DNA from: Marinobacter algicola DG893
GTDB lineage: Bacteria; Pseudomonadota; Gammaproteobacteria; Pseudomonadales; Oleiphilaceae
Assembly: GCF_000170835.1 (NCBI RefSeq)
Contig: NZ_ABCP01000038.1
Span: forward strand, 1 to 32,912
Length of the DNA stretch: 32,912 nucleotides
Direction of reading: 5' to 3'
The translations under genes were made by a program, and so were the position numbers. How positions within the stretch are numbered: the stretch's first letter is position 1; every line of letters starts with the position of its first letter. Positions 8,076-16,911 of this stretch are shown one piece after another. The notes beneath the pieces were generated by a model, which did no database searches, was not told where the DNA came from, and saw only the letters and a program-made list of their open reading frames with translations.

Positions 8076-9319
8076 CCACTAGCAATCTCTTGCAAGACGC
8101 CTACATCGTTGACGCCATACGCACCCCCATCGGTCGTTACGGTGGCGCCCTTGCATCCGTTCGGGCCGATGATCTCGGGGCCATCCCGATGAAAGCCCTG
8201 ATGGAACGCAACCCGGGCGTGGACTGGTCGAAGATTGATGACGTTCTTTATGGCTGCGCTAACCAGGCGGGGGAAGACAATCGTGACGTTGCCCGGATGT
8301 CACTGCTGTTAGCCGGCATTCCCATCGACGTGCCCGGCAGCACCATTAACCGCCTCTGCGGCTCAGGTATGGACGCAATCGGAAGCGCTGCGCGGGCAAT
8401 CCGCACCGGCGAAGCCAGCCTGATGCTCGCAGGCGGCGTCGAATCCATGTCCCGTGCGCCTTTTGTGATGGGCAAATCCGAAAGCCCTTTCAGTCGGAAA
8501 GCGGAAATTTTCGATACCACGATTGGCTGGCGCTTTGTCAATCCAGTGCTGAAAAAACAGTACGGAATCGACTCTATGCCTGAAACCGCCGAGAACGTTG
8601 CAGAGCAGTTTGATATTTCCCGGGAAGATCAGGATGCATTCGCCGCACGAAGCCAACAGCGTACAGCCGAAGCCCAGTCCGCCGGCCGGCTTGCAACCGA
8701 GATCACGCCGGTCAGCGTTCCACGCCGCAAGCAGGACCCGCTGGTGGTTGACACCGATGAACACCCCCGGGAAACCAGCGTAGAGAAGCTGGCATCACTA
8801 CCAACTCCATTCCGCGAAAACGGCTCCGTGACAGCGGGCAACGCGTCTGGCGTCAACGATGGTGCGTGTGCACTCCTGCTCGCTAATGCCGATGCCATAA
8901 AGCAGTACACGCTGAAACCACGGGCCCGAGTCGTCGCCATGGCGACAGTGGGTGTTGAGCCACGCATTATGGGCTTCGGCCCTGCCCCGGCGACCCGAAA
9001 GGTGCTGAAAACGGCTGGGCTGGAGCTTGCTGACATGGACGTTATCGAATTAAACGAGGCCTTCGCCGCTCAGGCGCTTGCCGTCACACGCGATCTCGGC
9101 TTGCCCGACGACGCTGAACACGTCAACCCGAATGGCGGGGCCATCGCCCTGGGCCACCCCCTTGGGATGAGTGGCGCACGCCTGGTGACGACCGCCGTGA
9201 ATGAACTCGAGCGCCGCCACAAGCAGGGGCAGAAAGCCCGCTTTGCACTCTGCACCATGTGCATCGGCGTTGGGCAAGGCATCGCTTTGATTATTGAGAG
9301 GGTGGAGAACGTTGCCTGA
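8072..9319 (+). CDS. paaJ: 3-oxoadipyl-CoA / 3-oxo-5,6-dehydrosuberyl-CoA thiolase PaaJ
   Basis: 415 aa thiolase, slightly longer than the usual 400. Acyl-accepting Cys96 ([12 protein letters not shown]), His362 ([17 protein letters not shown]) and Cys397 ([10 protein letters not shown]) form the catalytic set. Within this operon it should act twice: on 3-oxo-5,6-dehydrosuberyl-CoA and on 3-oxoadipyl-CoA, giving acetyl-CoA plus 2,3-dehydroadipyl-CoA, and acetyl-CoA plus succinyl-CoA. The sequence alone cannot separate it from PcaF-type thiolases; context makes PaaJ the best call. Confidence 0.92.
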   Translation: MTTSNLLQDAYIVDAIRTPIGRYGGALASVRADDLGAIPMKALMERNPGVDWSKIDDVLYGCANQAGEDNRDVARMSLLLAGIPIDVPGSTINRLCGSGMDAIGSAARAIRTGEASLMLAGGVESMSRAPFVMGKSESPFSRKAEIFDTTIGWRFVNPVLKKQYGIDSMPETAENVAEQFDISREDQDAFAARSQQRTAEAQSAGRLATEITPVSVPRRKQDPLVVDTDEHPRETSVEKLASLPTPFRENGSVTAGNASGVNDGACALLLANADAIKQYTLKPRARVVAMATVGVEPRIMGFGPAPATRKVLKTAGLELADMDVIELNEAFAAQALAVTRDLGLPDDAEHVNPNGGAIALGHPLGMSGARLVTTAVNELERRHKQGQKARFALCTMCIGVGQGIALIIERVENVA

Positions 9320-9328
9320 ATATTCAGG
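9315..9328. other. 14-bp perfect palindrome over the paaJ stop codon
   Basis: CCTGAATATTCAGG, including the paaJ TGA at 9317-9319. It lies in the 61-nt gap between paaJ and paaK. It could be a protein-binding palindrome or chance; there is no loop suited to a stable RNA hairpin. Confidence 0.4.
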
Positions 9329-9380
9329 TACAGCGCCCGCTAAGTACAAACGTTAAGCACAATAAGCGCAGGACGAACCT

Positions 9381-10691
9381 ATGAGCCTACCATCACAAAA
9401 ACTCGGCAACCTCGACCGAATGGAAACCGCCAGCATTGACGAGCTTCGCCACGAGCAGCTCCAGCGCCTGCGCTGGAGCGTGGCCCATGCCTACACCAAT
9501 GTCCCCTTCTATCGCAAAGCGTTTGATGAAATCGGCCTCAAGCCAATGGACATCAAATCGCTGGACGACCTGGCCAAAATTCCGTTCACCAACAAGTCAG
9601 ATCTTCGGGACAATTACCCATTTGGCATGTTCGCCACCCCAATGGATGAAGTCGTTCGCGTTCACGCCTCAAGCGGCACAACGGGAAAGCCCACTGTGGT
9701 CGGCTACACCCAGGGCGACATCGACACCTGGGCCGACATTGTTGCCCGCTGCATTCGGGCCGGTGGTGGTTCCCGCGGCGACAAGGTCCACGTTGCCTAC
9801 GGTTACGGCCTGTTCACGGGTGGCCTGGGCGCCCATTACGGCGCCGAACGCCTGGGCTGCACCGTCATTCCCATGTCCGGAGGGCAGACGGAGAAGCAGG
9901 TTCAGCTGATCACCGATTTTCAGCCTGACATCATCATGGTGACACCGTCCTACATACTCAACATCGCCGACGAAATGGAGCGGCAAGGCGTTGACCCGCA
10001 CAAACTGCGCTTGCGCCTTGGCATCTTCGGTGCTGAACCCTGGACCAACGCCATGCGCAACGAAATAGAGGAACGCCTGGGCATTCAGGCGCTGGATATT
10101 TACGGCTTGTCCGAAGTTATGGGGCCTGGCGTGGGTATGGAGTGCCTTGAAACCAAGGATGGCCCCACCATCTGGGAGGACCACTTCTATCCCGAGATCA
10201 TCGACCCGGTGACCGGAGACGTTCTGCCGGACGGCGAGTATGGCGAACTTGTATTTACGTCCCTGACCAAGGTGGCACTGCCGATCATGCGCTACCGTAC
10301 CCGTGATCTCACCCGCCTGCTGCCGGGGACTGCACGCCCGATGCGCCGTATCGACAAGATCACCGGCCGCAGCGATGACATGCTGATCATCCGTGGCGTC
10401 AACGTGTTCCCGAGCCAGATTGAAGAGCAGGTTCTGAAGTGCAGCGCATTAGCACCACACTATGAAATTGAGGTCTATAAAGAGGGCAACCTGGACTGCG
10501 TTGACATACGCACGGAATTGAAACCTGGCACGTCTGACAGTTCAGAGATCCGCGCTGCGGCCGCCAAAGAACTGGCTCATCACATCAAGTCGTACATCGG
10601 CATCAGTACCCGCATCCATGTGGTTGAGGCAAACAGCATCGCGCGTTCCGAAGGCAAGGCCAAACGGGTTTTCGACCGCCGCAATCCGTAA
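9381..10691 (+). CDS. paaK: Phenylacetate-CoA ligase PaaK
   Basis: 436 aa, essentially the E. coli PaaK length. The adenylation-family P-loop reads HASSGTTGKPTVVGYT, followed by YGYGLFTGG, the motif YGLSEVMGPGV, and near the C-terminus KITGRSDDMLIIRGVNVFPSQIEE, all typical of PaaK. Reaction: phenylacetate + ATP + CoA to phenylacetyl-CoA + AMP + PPi, the entry step of the pathway; its product is also the inducer that releases PaaX. AGGA precedes the ATG. It is last gene of the first paa unit. Confidence 0.95.
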   Translation: MSLPSQKLGNLDRMETASIDELRHEQLQRLRWSVAHAYTNVPFYRKAFDEIGLKPMDIKSLDDLAKIPFTNKSDLRDNYPFGMFATPMDEVVRVHASSGTTGKPTVVGYTQGDIDTWADIVARCIRAGGGSRGDKVHVAYGYGLFTGGLGAHYGAERLGCTVIPMSGGQTEKQVQLITDFQPDIIMVTPSYILNIADEMERQGVDPHKLRLRLGIFGAEPWTNAMRNEIEERLGIQALDIYGLSEVMGPGVGMECLETKDGPTIWEDHFYPEIIDPVTGDVLPDGEYGELVFTSLTKVALPIMRYRTRDLTRLLPGTARPMRRIDKITGRSDDMLIIRGVNVFPSQIEEQVLKCSALAPHYEIEVYKEGNLDCVDIRTELKPGTSDSSEIRAAAAKELAHHIKSYIGISTRIHVVEANSIARSEGKAKRVFDRRNP

Positions 10692-10705
10692 GCTCCTGTC
10701 GCACC

Positions 10706-10739
10706 AGAGCGTGACCGGGTCGTAGTCCGATCACGCTCT
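10706..10739 (+). terminator. Possible terminator or stability hairpin after paaK
   Basis: Perfect 9-bp stem AGAGCGTGA (10706-10714) / TCACGCTCT (10731-10739) with a 16-nt loop, 14 nt after the paaK stop. The sequence after it begins TTCTCGG, with a T-rich stretch only about 20 nt later, so termination is uncertain. Confidence 0.45.
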
Positions 10740-10868
10740 TCTCGGCCAACTGATTTCTTATATTTTTTATTCTTATTATTTCCAGTGATTTTAAAAATCA
10801 CCTTGGTTTTAAGTTTTTCCTTTTACAACAGCAAATTAGACAAAATAACGCTTATCAAAAAACAAAAC

Positions 10869-10909
10869 ATGACACACAAAGATGATTCTTGATTTTTATT
10901 CAGTGTCAT
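10869..10909. promoter_or_regulatory. Candidate PaaX operator before paaA (ATGACAC-N27-GTGTCAT)
   Basis: Perfect 7-bp arms: ATGACAC at 10869-10875 and GTGTCAT at 10903-10909, 27 nt apart, the same spacing as the remembered E. coli PaaX site. The right arm lies inside the predicted promoter, between -35 and -10. A lone TGATTC (10883-10888) lies within the spacer. It is the most symmetrical of the four copies in the window. Confidence 0.7.
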
Positions 10910-10916
10910 ATATTAT
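10889..10916 (+). promoter_or_regulatory. Predicted sigma70 promoter of paaABCDE
   Basis: TTGATT (10889-10894), 16-nt spacer, TATTAT (10911-10916), about 80 nt before paaA. TATATT at 10909-10914 is a less well spaced alternative for the -10. It overlaps the candidate PaaX operator. Confidence 0.5.
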
Positions 10917-10996
10917 GAGGGTAACGCTCTGAAACGACCGACGGGCCGCATGCGCCCGGAAGCAGCAGAACGATAAGCCCGATTCGGAGGTAAAAT

Positions 10997-11989
10997 ATGT
11001 ACGCCCAGCTCGTTGAAACAGGCAGCAAGCGCCTTAAAACGAAAGAAGAGATGTCGCCCCAGGAGCGCGAATTTCAGGAAAAGGTCGACGCCGAGATCAA
11101 GATCGAAGCCAAGAACTGGATGCCTGAAGGCTATCGCAAAACCCTGGTTCGCCAGATCTCCCAGCACGCCCACTCTGAAGTCGTCGGCATGCTGCCGGAA
11201 GGCAACTGGGTCACCCGCGCGCCCACCCTTAAACGCAAGCTTCAACTGATGGCCAAGATCCAGGACGAGGCAGGGCATGGCCTGTACCTATACAGCGCCA
11301 TGGAAACCCTCGGTGCTGATCGAGATGAAGAGATCGAAAAGCTGCACCAGGGAAAGGCCAAGTACTCCAGCATCTTTAACTACCCAACCCTGAACTGGGC
11401 TGACATGGGCGCCGTTGGCTGGCTGGTTGATGGCGCTGCCATCGTCAACCAGGTGGTGCTTCAGCGCACTTCCTACGGCCCCTACTCCCGCGCCATGGTT
11501 CGCATTTGTAAAGAAGAGAGCTTCCACCAGCGCCAGGGCTATCAGATTCTGTTGGACCTGATGCGTGAAGGTACAGACGAACAGAAGGCCATGGTGCAGG
11601 ACGCAATCAACCGCCTGTGGTGGCCGTCCCTGATGATGTTCGGCCCGCACGACGATGAGTCCCCGAACTCACAGCAATCCCTGGCCTGGAAGATCAAGCG
11701 CAAGGGCAACGACGAACTTCGCCAGATGTTCATTGACCAGACCGTTCCCCAGCTCGAGTTCCTCGGGTGCACCGCACCGGATCCAGACCTGAAGTGGAAC
11801 GAAGAAACCGGCCATTACGATTTTGGCGAGATCAACTGGCAGGAGTTCTACGACGTTCTCAAGGGCAACGGCCCTTGCAACCGCGAGCGCATCAACACTC
11901 GCAAAAAAGCAATTGACGAGGGCCGATGGGTTCGCGAAGCGGCCGTCGCCTATGCCAAAAAACAAAAACAGCGCACTCAAGCCGCTTGA
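10997..11989 (+). CDS. paaA: Phenylacetyl-CoA epoxidase catalytic subunit PaaA
   Basis: 330 aa, ferritin-like di-iron protein. Iron-ligand motifs are visible: QDEAGHG (Glu91, His94) and [10 protein letters not shown] (Glu174, His177). PaaA with PaaC forms the oxygenase core of the PaaABCE bacterial multicomponent monooxygenase, turning phenylacetyl-CoA plus O2 and NADPH into the ring-1,2-epoxide. A strong GGAGG lies 6 nt before the ATG. It is followed by paaB after 16 nt. The C-terminal tail (AYAKKQKQR) is basic and may be disordered. Confidence 0.96.
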   Translation: MYAQLVETGSKRLKTKEEMSPQEREFQEKVDAEIKIEAKNWMPEGYRKTLVRQISQHAHSEVVGMLPEGNWVTRAPTLKRKLQLMAKIQDEAGHGLYLYSAMETLGADRDEEIEKLHQGKAKYSSIFNYPTLNWADMGAVGWLVDGAAIVNQVVLQRTSYGPYSRAMVRICKEESFHQRQGYQILLDLMREGTDEQKAMVQDAINRLWWPSLMMFGPHDDESPNSQQSLAWKIKRKGNDELRQMFIDQTVPQLEFLGCTAPDPDLKWNEETGHYDFGEINWQEFYDVLKGNGPCNRERINTRKKAIDEGRWVREAAVAYAKKQKQRTQAA

Positions 11990-12005
11990 TACCGGAGGAA
12001 TACAC

Positions 12006-12287
12006 ATGTCTGAATGGCGCCTTTACGAAGTTTTTGTACGGTCCAAGCACGGCCTGAACCACAAGCACGTGGGCAGCGTTCATGCCTCTGACAACGAGAT
12101 GGCCATGGAAAACGCCCGCGACCTCTACACACGCCGCAGCGAAGGCGTGAGCATCTGGGTTGTTCCCTCGGACACCATTACAGCCTCCGCATCCGACGAG
12201 AAAGAAGTACTTTTCGACCCGTCGGAAGACAAGATTTATCGGCACGCTTCTTTCTACGAGCTGCCCGATGAAGTCGGACACATGTAA
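12006..12287 (+). CDS. paaB: Phenylacetyl-CoA epoxidase subunit PaaB
   Basis: 93 aa from ATG 12006, which is preceded by CGGAGGA; the frame stays open further up, but that part overlaps paaA. The start MSEWRLYEVFVRSKHGLNHKH and the block ARDLYTRRSEGVSIWVV are characteristic of PaaB. It is a non-catalytic subunit that bridges PaaAC heterodimers and is needed for assembly and activity of the epoxidase. It lies between paaA and paaC with 12 nt to paaC. Confidence 0.95.
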   Translation: MSEWRLYEVFVRSKHGLNHKHVGSVHASDNEMAMENARDLYTRRSEGVSIWVVPSDTITASASDEKEVLFDPSEDKIYRHASFYELPDEVGHM

Positions 12288-12299
12288 GGAGCTGTTCCA

Positions 12300-13064
12300 A
12301 TGACACAAGCAGAAGCATTACAGGAATACCTGTTGCGCCTGGCAGATTCCGACATGATCCTGGGCCAGCGATTATGCGAGCTGTGCGGTAAGGCCCCGGC
12401 GCTGGAGGAAGAACTGGCGCTGATGAACGTTGCCCTTGACCTCGTTGGCCAGGCCCGCAACTGGTACGAATACGCCGCAGAGTTGATTGATGACGGTGGC
12501 GATGCCGACAAACTGGCGTTCCGCCGCGATGCCCATAATTACCGCAATCTGCTGCTGACTGAGCAGCCCAATGAGGATTATGCCGTCACCATGGGCCGTC
12601 AGTTCTTCTTTGATGCATGGCATTACTTGACGCTCAACAGCTTGGTCGACTCCAGCAATGAACGCGTTGCCGGCATTGCTGCGAAGGCATTAAAGGAAGC
12701 CACCTATCACCTGCGCCGGTCTTCCGAGTGGATCAAGCGTCTGGGCGATGGTACCGAGGAAAGCCATCGCCGCATGCAGGACGCCGTGGATATCCTCTGG
12801 CGTTTCACGGGCGAACTGATTACCCCGAACGATACCGATCACATCATGGCCGAGGCGGGCATTGGCCCAGAGCCAGACCAGCTTGCCAGCAACTGGCGCG
12901 AAATGGTCAATGAAGTGCTCACCCAGGCAACGCTGACACCGGGTGCCGATGACGCCTGGATGTACATGGGCGGCAAGCACGGCGAGCACACCGAGCACCT
13001 TGGATTTATTCTGGCAGAAATGCAGTTCCTGCAAAGGGCCTATCCCGATGCCACAACCTGGTAA
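12300..13064 (+). CDS. paaC: Phenylacetyl-CoA epoxidase structural subunit PaaC
   Basis: 254 aa (E. coli 248). Ferritin-like helical protein related to PaaA; motifs LRLADSDMILGQRLCELCGKAPALEEE are typical (position about 11-38). It pairs with PaaA and holds it in shape but is thought not to bind catalytic iron. AAGGAG precedes the ATG. Its 3' end overlaps the paaD start by 17 nt. Confidence 0.95.
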   Translation: MTQAEALQEYLLRLADSDMILGQRLCELCGKAPALEEELALMNVALDLVGQARNWYEYAAELIDDGGDADKLAFRRDAHNYRNLLLTEQPNEDYAVTMGRQFFFDAWHYLTLNSLVDSSNERVAGIAAKALKEATYHLRRSSEWIKRLGDGTEESHRRMQDAVDILWRFTGELITPNDTDHIMAEAGIGPEPDQLASNWREMVNEVLTQATLTPGADDAWMYMGGKHGEHTEHLGFILAEMQFLQRAYPDATTW

Positions 13065-13617
13065 CCCAGACAGCCGGTCAGCCGTCGACATTCTGATTGC
13101 CAGCGATCGGGTGCCGGCAAACGCCCGTCCCGATCTGCTGACCGAGGATGACATCTGGGCACTTCTCGAAGAGGTAAAGGATCCTGAGGTGCCGGCGGTA
13201 AGCGTCGTGGAACTCGGGATTGTCCGTGCCGTGAGATGGGATGGCAAAGAACTGTCCATTGATGTCACGCCTACCTACTCCGGCTGCCCGGCTACCGAGT
13301 TGATCGAAGAACTGATCATCGAAGCCATGCGCGCCGCAGGCTTCCGGGCCCCGAACATTAACCAGGTGCTGACCCCGGCCTGGACCACCGACTGGATCAC
13401 AGCCGAAGGCAAAGAAAAGCTTCGGGCGTTCGGAATCGCTCCCCCCGAAGGCAGTTCCAGCAAACTGAGCCTGCTGGGAGAGCCGGACATCATTGCCTGC
13501 CCCCACTGTGGCAGCACGGATACGGAACAGGTCAGTGAGTTTGGATCAACCGCCTGCAAAGCCCTTTATCGCTGCACGGAATGCCTCGAGCCCTTCGACT
13601 ATTTCAAATGCATCTAG
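13048..13617 (+). CDS. paaD: Phenylacetate degradation protein PaaD (Fe-S maturation, MIP18/DUF59)
   Basis: 189 aa from ATG 13048, inside the end of paaC, with AAGGG upstream; a longer frame reaches 12943 but lies wholly within paaC. The N-terminal DUF59/MIP18 domain shows LLEEVKDPEVPAVSVVELGIV and the Cys in TPTYSGCPATE. The C-terminal zinc-ribbon-like part has CPHC, Cys in STACKALY and CTEC. PaaD is required for the epoxidase system, probably in iron-sulfur cluster maturation of PaaE, and is not part of the purified complex. Confidence 0.94.
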   Translation: MPQPGNPDSRSAVDILIASDRVPANARPDLLTEDDIWALLEEVKDPEVPAVSVVELGIVRAVRWDGKELSIDVTPTYSGCPATELIEELIIEAMRAAGFRAPNINQVLTPAWTTDWITAEGKEKLRAFGIAPPEGSSSKLSLLGEPDIIACPHCGSTDTEQVSEFGSTACKALYRCTECLEPFDYFKCI

Positions 13618-13630
13618 AGCCGATACGATC

Positions 13631-14710
13631 ATGAATAAATTTTACTCACTGACCCTCAAAGAGGTCAGACCTGAAACAAGAAACGCCGTATCACTTGCTT
13701 TTGATCTGCCTAAGGATCTGGCAGACACGTTCAGCTACAAGCAGGGCCAGCACCTGATTGTCAGAACGCAGCTGGATGGAGAGGAAGTGCGCCGCTCCTA
13801 TTCGATCTGCCGCAGTGTTAACGACCAGGAGCTTCGTATTGCGGTCAAACAGGTTCCGGGCGGCCGCTTCTCCACGTTTGCCAATGAACAGCTGAAACCC
13901 GGAGAAACGCTGGAAGTCATGCCCCCCCAGGGCCACTTCTCCATTGATCTGGACCCCGAGCGGGAAGGCAACTACCTGGCGGTAGCCGCTGGCAGCGGCA
14001 TTACTCCGATCCTGTCGATCGTCAAGACGACGCTGGAAACCGAGCCCAAAAGCGAGGTCACCCTGTTCTACGGCAACAAGGCCACGAGCAGCACCATGTT
14101 CAGGGACGAGCTACAGGATCTCAAGAATGAGTTCATGGCACGGCTGAACCTGGTTTACATCTTCACCCGAGAAGAGCAGGACATTGACCTGTACAACGGG
14201 CGAATTGACCACGACAAATGCGACGCGCTGTTTGATCACTGGATAAACGCCAAGGAGCTCACCGCAGCCTTCATTTGCGGCCCCCAGCTAATGACGGAAG
14301 ACGTGCGGGACTCGCTGCTTCGCCACGGCATGGACAAGAGCAGGATTCACTTCGAGCTGTTCACGCCGGCCGGTGGTGCGCCCCAAGCCCGCAAGGACAG
14401 AGCCCCATCCCAGGTAGATCCGAAGTCGGTGAGCGAAGTCACCGTGATTGCCGATGGCCGCACCCTGACGTTCCCACTGGTTCGAGACACCAAAAGCATT
14501 CTGGATGCCGGTAACGAAGAAGGCGCGGATCTGCCCTACTCCTGTAAAGCCGGCGTTTGCTCCACTTGCCGCGCAAAGGTTTTAGAAGGCGAAGTGGAAA
14601 TGGACCAGAACTTTGCTCTGGAAGACTACGAAGTGGAAGCCGGCTATGTGCTCTCCTGCCAGTGCTACCCGATCAGCGACAAGGTGATTCTGGATTACGA
14701 CGAGATGTAG
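13631..14710 (+). CDS. paaE: Phenylacetyl-CoA epoxidase reductase PaaE
   Basis: 359 aa from ATG 13631, chosen because MNKFYSLTLKEVRPET begins the reductase domain; the frame upstream overlaps paaD. Order of domains: FAD-binding (RRSYSICR, about 57-64), NAD(P)-binding (AAGSGITPILS, and CGPQLMTEDV later), and a C-terminal plant-type 2Fe-2S ferredoxin with Cys305, Cys310, Cys313 and Cys343 (C-x4-C-x2-C-x29-C). It passes electrons from NADPH to the PaaAC di-iron site. The ribosome site is weak, so translation may be coupled to paaD, 13 nt upstream. Confidence 0.95.
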   Translation: MNKFYSLTLKEVRPETRNAVSLAFDLPKDLADTFSYKQGQHLIVRTQLDGEEVRRSYSICRSVNDQELRIAVKQVPGGRFSTFANEQLKPGETLEVMPPQGHFSIDLDPEREGNYLAVAAGSGITPILSIVKTTLETEPKSEVTLFYGNKATSSTMFRDELQDLKNEFMARLNLVYIFTREEQDIDLYNGRIDHDKCDALFDHWINAKELTAAFICGPQLMTEDVRDSLLRHGMDKSRIHFELFTPAGGAPQARKDRAPSQVDPKSVSEVTVIADGRTLTFPLVRDTKSILDAGNEEGADLPYSCKAGVCSTCRAKVLEGEVEMDQNFALEDYEVEAGYVLSCQCYPISDKVILDYDEM

Positions 14711-14740
14711 TTTCCAGAAGACGTACAAGCAAAACACGAG

Positions 14741-14774
14741 CAAGGCAAGTTCCACGCAAGCGGGGCTTGCCTTG
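14741..14774 (+). other. Stem-loop between paaE and paaZ
   Basis: Perfect 9-bp stem CAAGGCAAG / CTTGCCTTG (14741-14749 and 14766-14774) with a 16-nt loop. No T-run follows, so full termination is unlikely. It may act as an RNA processing or partial attenuation site that lets paaZ levels differ from paaABCDE. Confidence 0.5.
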
Positions 14775-14801
14775 GCAGTTCAGAAACGAACGGAGTTCCC
14801 C

Positions 14802-16847
14802 ATGTCAGTCCTGAAAAGTTTCATTGCCGGCCAGTGGGTCGGTGACACGGCCGCCAAGGCCCTGCCTAGCGCCATCAACGGCCAGACCGTGGCGCACACC
14901 CACGACGATACCCTCGATTTCAAGAAAACCGTGGAATACGGCCGCACCGTTGGCGGCAAGAACCTGATGGCCATGGACTTCCAGGAGCGCGCTCTGGCAC
15001 TCAAGGCCATGGCGCAATACCTTCAGGAACACAAAAAAGAACTCTACGCACTGTCAATGCACACCGGCTCGACCAAGGGTGACAACGGCATCGATATTGA
15101 TGGCGGCTTCGGCACGCTGTTTTCCTACGCCAGCATGGGGCGGCGTGAGCTTCCTTCCGGCAACGTGGTGCACGAAGGCCCGGTAACACCACTCGGCAAA
15201 AATAACCACTTTGCCGGCACACACATCCTGGTGCCCCGGGGCGGTGTGGCCGTTCACATTGATGCCTACAACTTTCCGGTGTGGGGCATGCTGGAGAAAT
15301 TCGCGCCTACGTTCCTGGCGGGCATGCCCTCCATCGTAAAACCGGCTACATCCACCTGCTACGTGACCGAACTGGCGGTTCGCCTGATGCAGGAATCCGG
15401 TGCCCTGCCGGAGGGCAGCCTGCAACTGATCATCGGCAGCACTGGCGACCTGTTCGAGCACCTCGAAGAACAGGATGTGGTCACCTTCACCGGATCCGCC
15501 GCCACCGCACGTAAGCTTAGAAACCACCCGAACATCATTAACCGCTCGATCCCGTTCAATGCGGAAGCCGACTCATTGAACAGCGCAATCCTCGCGCCAG
15601 ACGTGACTCCCGAGCACGAAGAATTCGACATTTTTGTCAAAGAAGTGGGCCGCGAGATGACCGCCAAAGCCGGTCAGAAATGTACCGCGATCCGTCGCGT
15701 TCTGGTGCCCAAAGATCAAGTCGATGCTGTCTGCGACAAGCTGAAAGAGCGACTGTCAAAAATCACCGTTGGCGATCCTTCCGTGGAAGGCGTGCGGATG
15801 GGGGCACTGGCCTCCATCGATCAGATGGAAGATGTAAAAGCCAATATCCAGGAACTGCTCAAAACCAGTGAACTGGTGGTCGGCGGCGAGGGCAACTTCA
15901 AGCCCACCGGCGAGGGTACCGAGAACGGCGCCTTCATTGAGCCTCATCTGCTGCTGTGCCGAAACCCGGAAAACGGCTGCGGAGCCCATGATATTGAAGC
16001 GTTCGGGCCGGTCGCCACCGTGGTTCCTTACGACTCCATTGAGGATGCTGTCGATCTTTGTTCGAAAGGCCGAGGGTCTCTGGTCACCACTCTGACCACC
16101 CGAGATCCCGCTATTGCCGGCAAAATCGCACCACTGCTTGCCGCCTTCCACGGCCGGCTACATCTGCTGGACGCAGAAGCAGCGAAAGAATCTACGGGCC
16201 ACGGCTCCCCCCTGCCGATGCTCAAGCATGGCGGCCCTGGCCGTGCTGGCGGAGGCGAAGAACTGGGTGGCATTCGCGCGGTACACCACTATCTGCAACG
16301 CACGGCAATCCAGGGTTCTCCCAGTATGCTGGCAGCGGTCACCCGCGAGTATGTGCGTGGCGCTGATGTTATCGAAACTGAGATTCATCCGTTCCGCCGC
16401 CATTTTGAGGATCTCCAGATCAACGAGTCCTTGCTGACTCACCGCCGTACCGTTACCGAAGCGGACATCGTCAACTTCGGTTGCCTCTCCGGCGACCATT
16501 TCTACATGCACTTCGATGAGCTTGCAGCGCGGGAATCCCAGTTCGGCAAGCGCATTGCCCACGGCTACTTCGTACTGTCCGCAGCGGCAGGCCTGTTCGT
16601 GTCTCCGGGAGAAGGTCCGGTTCTGGCGAATTACGGCCTGGACACCCTGCGGTTTATCGAACCCGTAGCCCCAGGGGATACGATCAGGGCGCGGCTAACC
16701 TGCAAGCGCAAGATTGATCAGGGCCGGACGTCGCCAGACGGACACCCTCAGGGTGTGGTGGTCTGGGATGTGCAGGTTCACAACCAGAACGACGAACTGG
16801 TTGCGAGCTACGACATTCTGACATTGGTTGCAAAAAAGCCCGAATAA
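14802..16847 (+). CDS. paaZ: Bifunctional oxepin-CoA hydrolase / 3-oxo-5,6-dehydrosuberyl-CoA semialdehyde dehydrogenase PaaZ
   Basis: 681 aa, exactly the length of E. coli PaaZ. The start at 14802 has GGAG 7 nt upstream; the upstream in-frame ATG (14772) is less suitable. The N-terminal aldehyde dehydrogenase domain (about 1-510) has Glu255 (FNAEAD) and nucleophile Cys294 (GQKCTAIRR). The C-terminal MaoC-like hydratase domain (about 530-681) has FGCLSGDHFYMHFDE with Asp565 and His570, used for ring hydrolysis of oxepin-CoA. The fusion channels the reactive semialdehyde. It follows paaE after a 91-nt gap with a hairpin, and ends in a terminator. Confidence 0.96.
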   Translation: MSVLKSFIAGQWVGDTAAKALPSAINGQTVAHTHDDTLDFKKTVEYGRTVGGKNLMAMDFQERALALKAMAQYLQEHKKELYALSMHTGSTKGDNGIDIDGGFGTLFSYASMGRRELPSGNVVHEGPVTPLGKNNHFAGTHILVPRGGVAVHIDAYNFPVWGMLEKFAPTFLAGMPSIVKPATSTCYVTELAVRLMQESGALPEGSLQLIIGSTGDLFEHLEEQDVVTFTGSAATARKLRNHPNIINRSIPFNAEADSLNSAILAPDVTPEHEEFDIFVKEVGREMTAKAGQKCTAIRRVLVPKDQVDAVCDKLKERLSKITVGDPSVEGVRMGALASIDQMEDVKANIQELLKTSELVVGGEGNFKPTGEGTENGAFIEPHLLLCRNPENGCGAHDIEAFGPVATVVPYDSIEDAVDLCSKGRGSLVTTLTTRDPAIAGKIAPLLAAFHGRLHLLDAEAAKESTGHGSPLPMLKHGGPGRAGGGEELGGIRAVHHYLQRTAIQGSPSMLAAVTREYVRGADVIETEIHPFRRHFEDLQINESLLTHRRTVTEADIVNFGCLSGDHFYMHFDELAARESQFGKRIAHGYFVLSAAAGLFVSPGEGPVLANYGLDTLRFIEPVAPGDTIRARLTCKRKIDQGRTSPDGHPQGVVVWDVQVHNQNDELVASYDILTLVAKKPE

Positions 16848-16868
16848 CCTCGGGCTCCCGGGCTTTTT
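16833..16868 (+). terminator. Rho-independent terminator after paaZ
   Basis: AAAAAGCCCG (16833-16842) pairs with CGGGCTTTTT (16859-16868), ending in a run of five T. The left arm overlaps the last codons of paaZ. A shorter hairpin GCCCG/CGGGC inside it (16838-16842 with 16851-16855) is an alternative fold. The A-run before the stem allows function for the converging Lrp-type gene on the other strand. Confidence 0.85.
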
Positions 16869-16911
16869 CCCCAACCCTTCAGGCACCTGCCCGGGTTCTG
16901 CTTCAATAACC

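Larger units (their letters stand above)
10692..10996. promoter_or_regulatory. paaK-paaA intergenic region
   Basis: 305 nt without a convincing gene. It contains a stem-loop just after paaK (10706-10739), an AT-rich middle (about 10755-10870), then a promoter and candidate PaaX operator before paaA. This arrangement argues that paaABCDE-Z has its own promoter rather than relying only on read-through from paaK. Confidence 0.6.
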
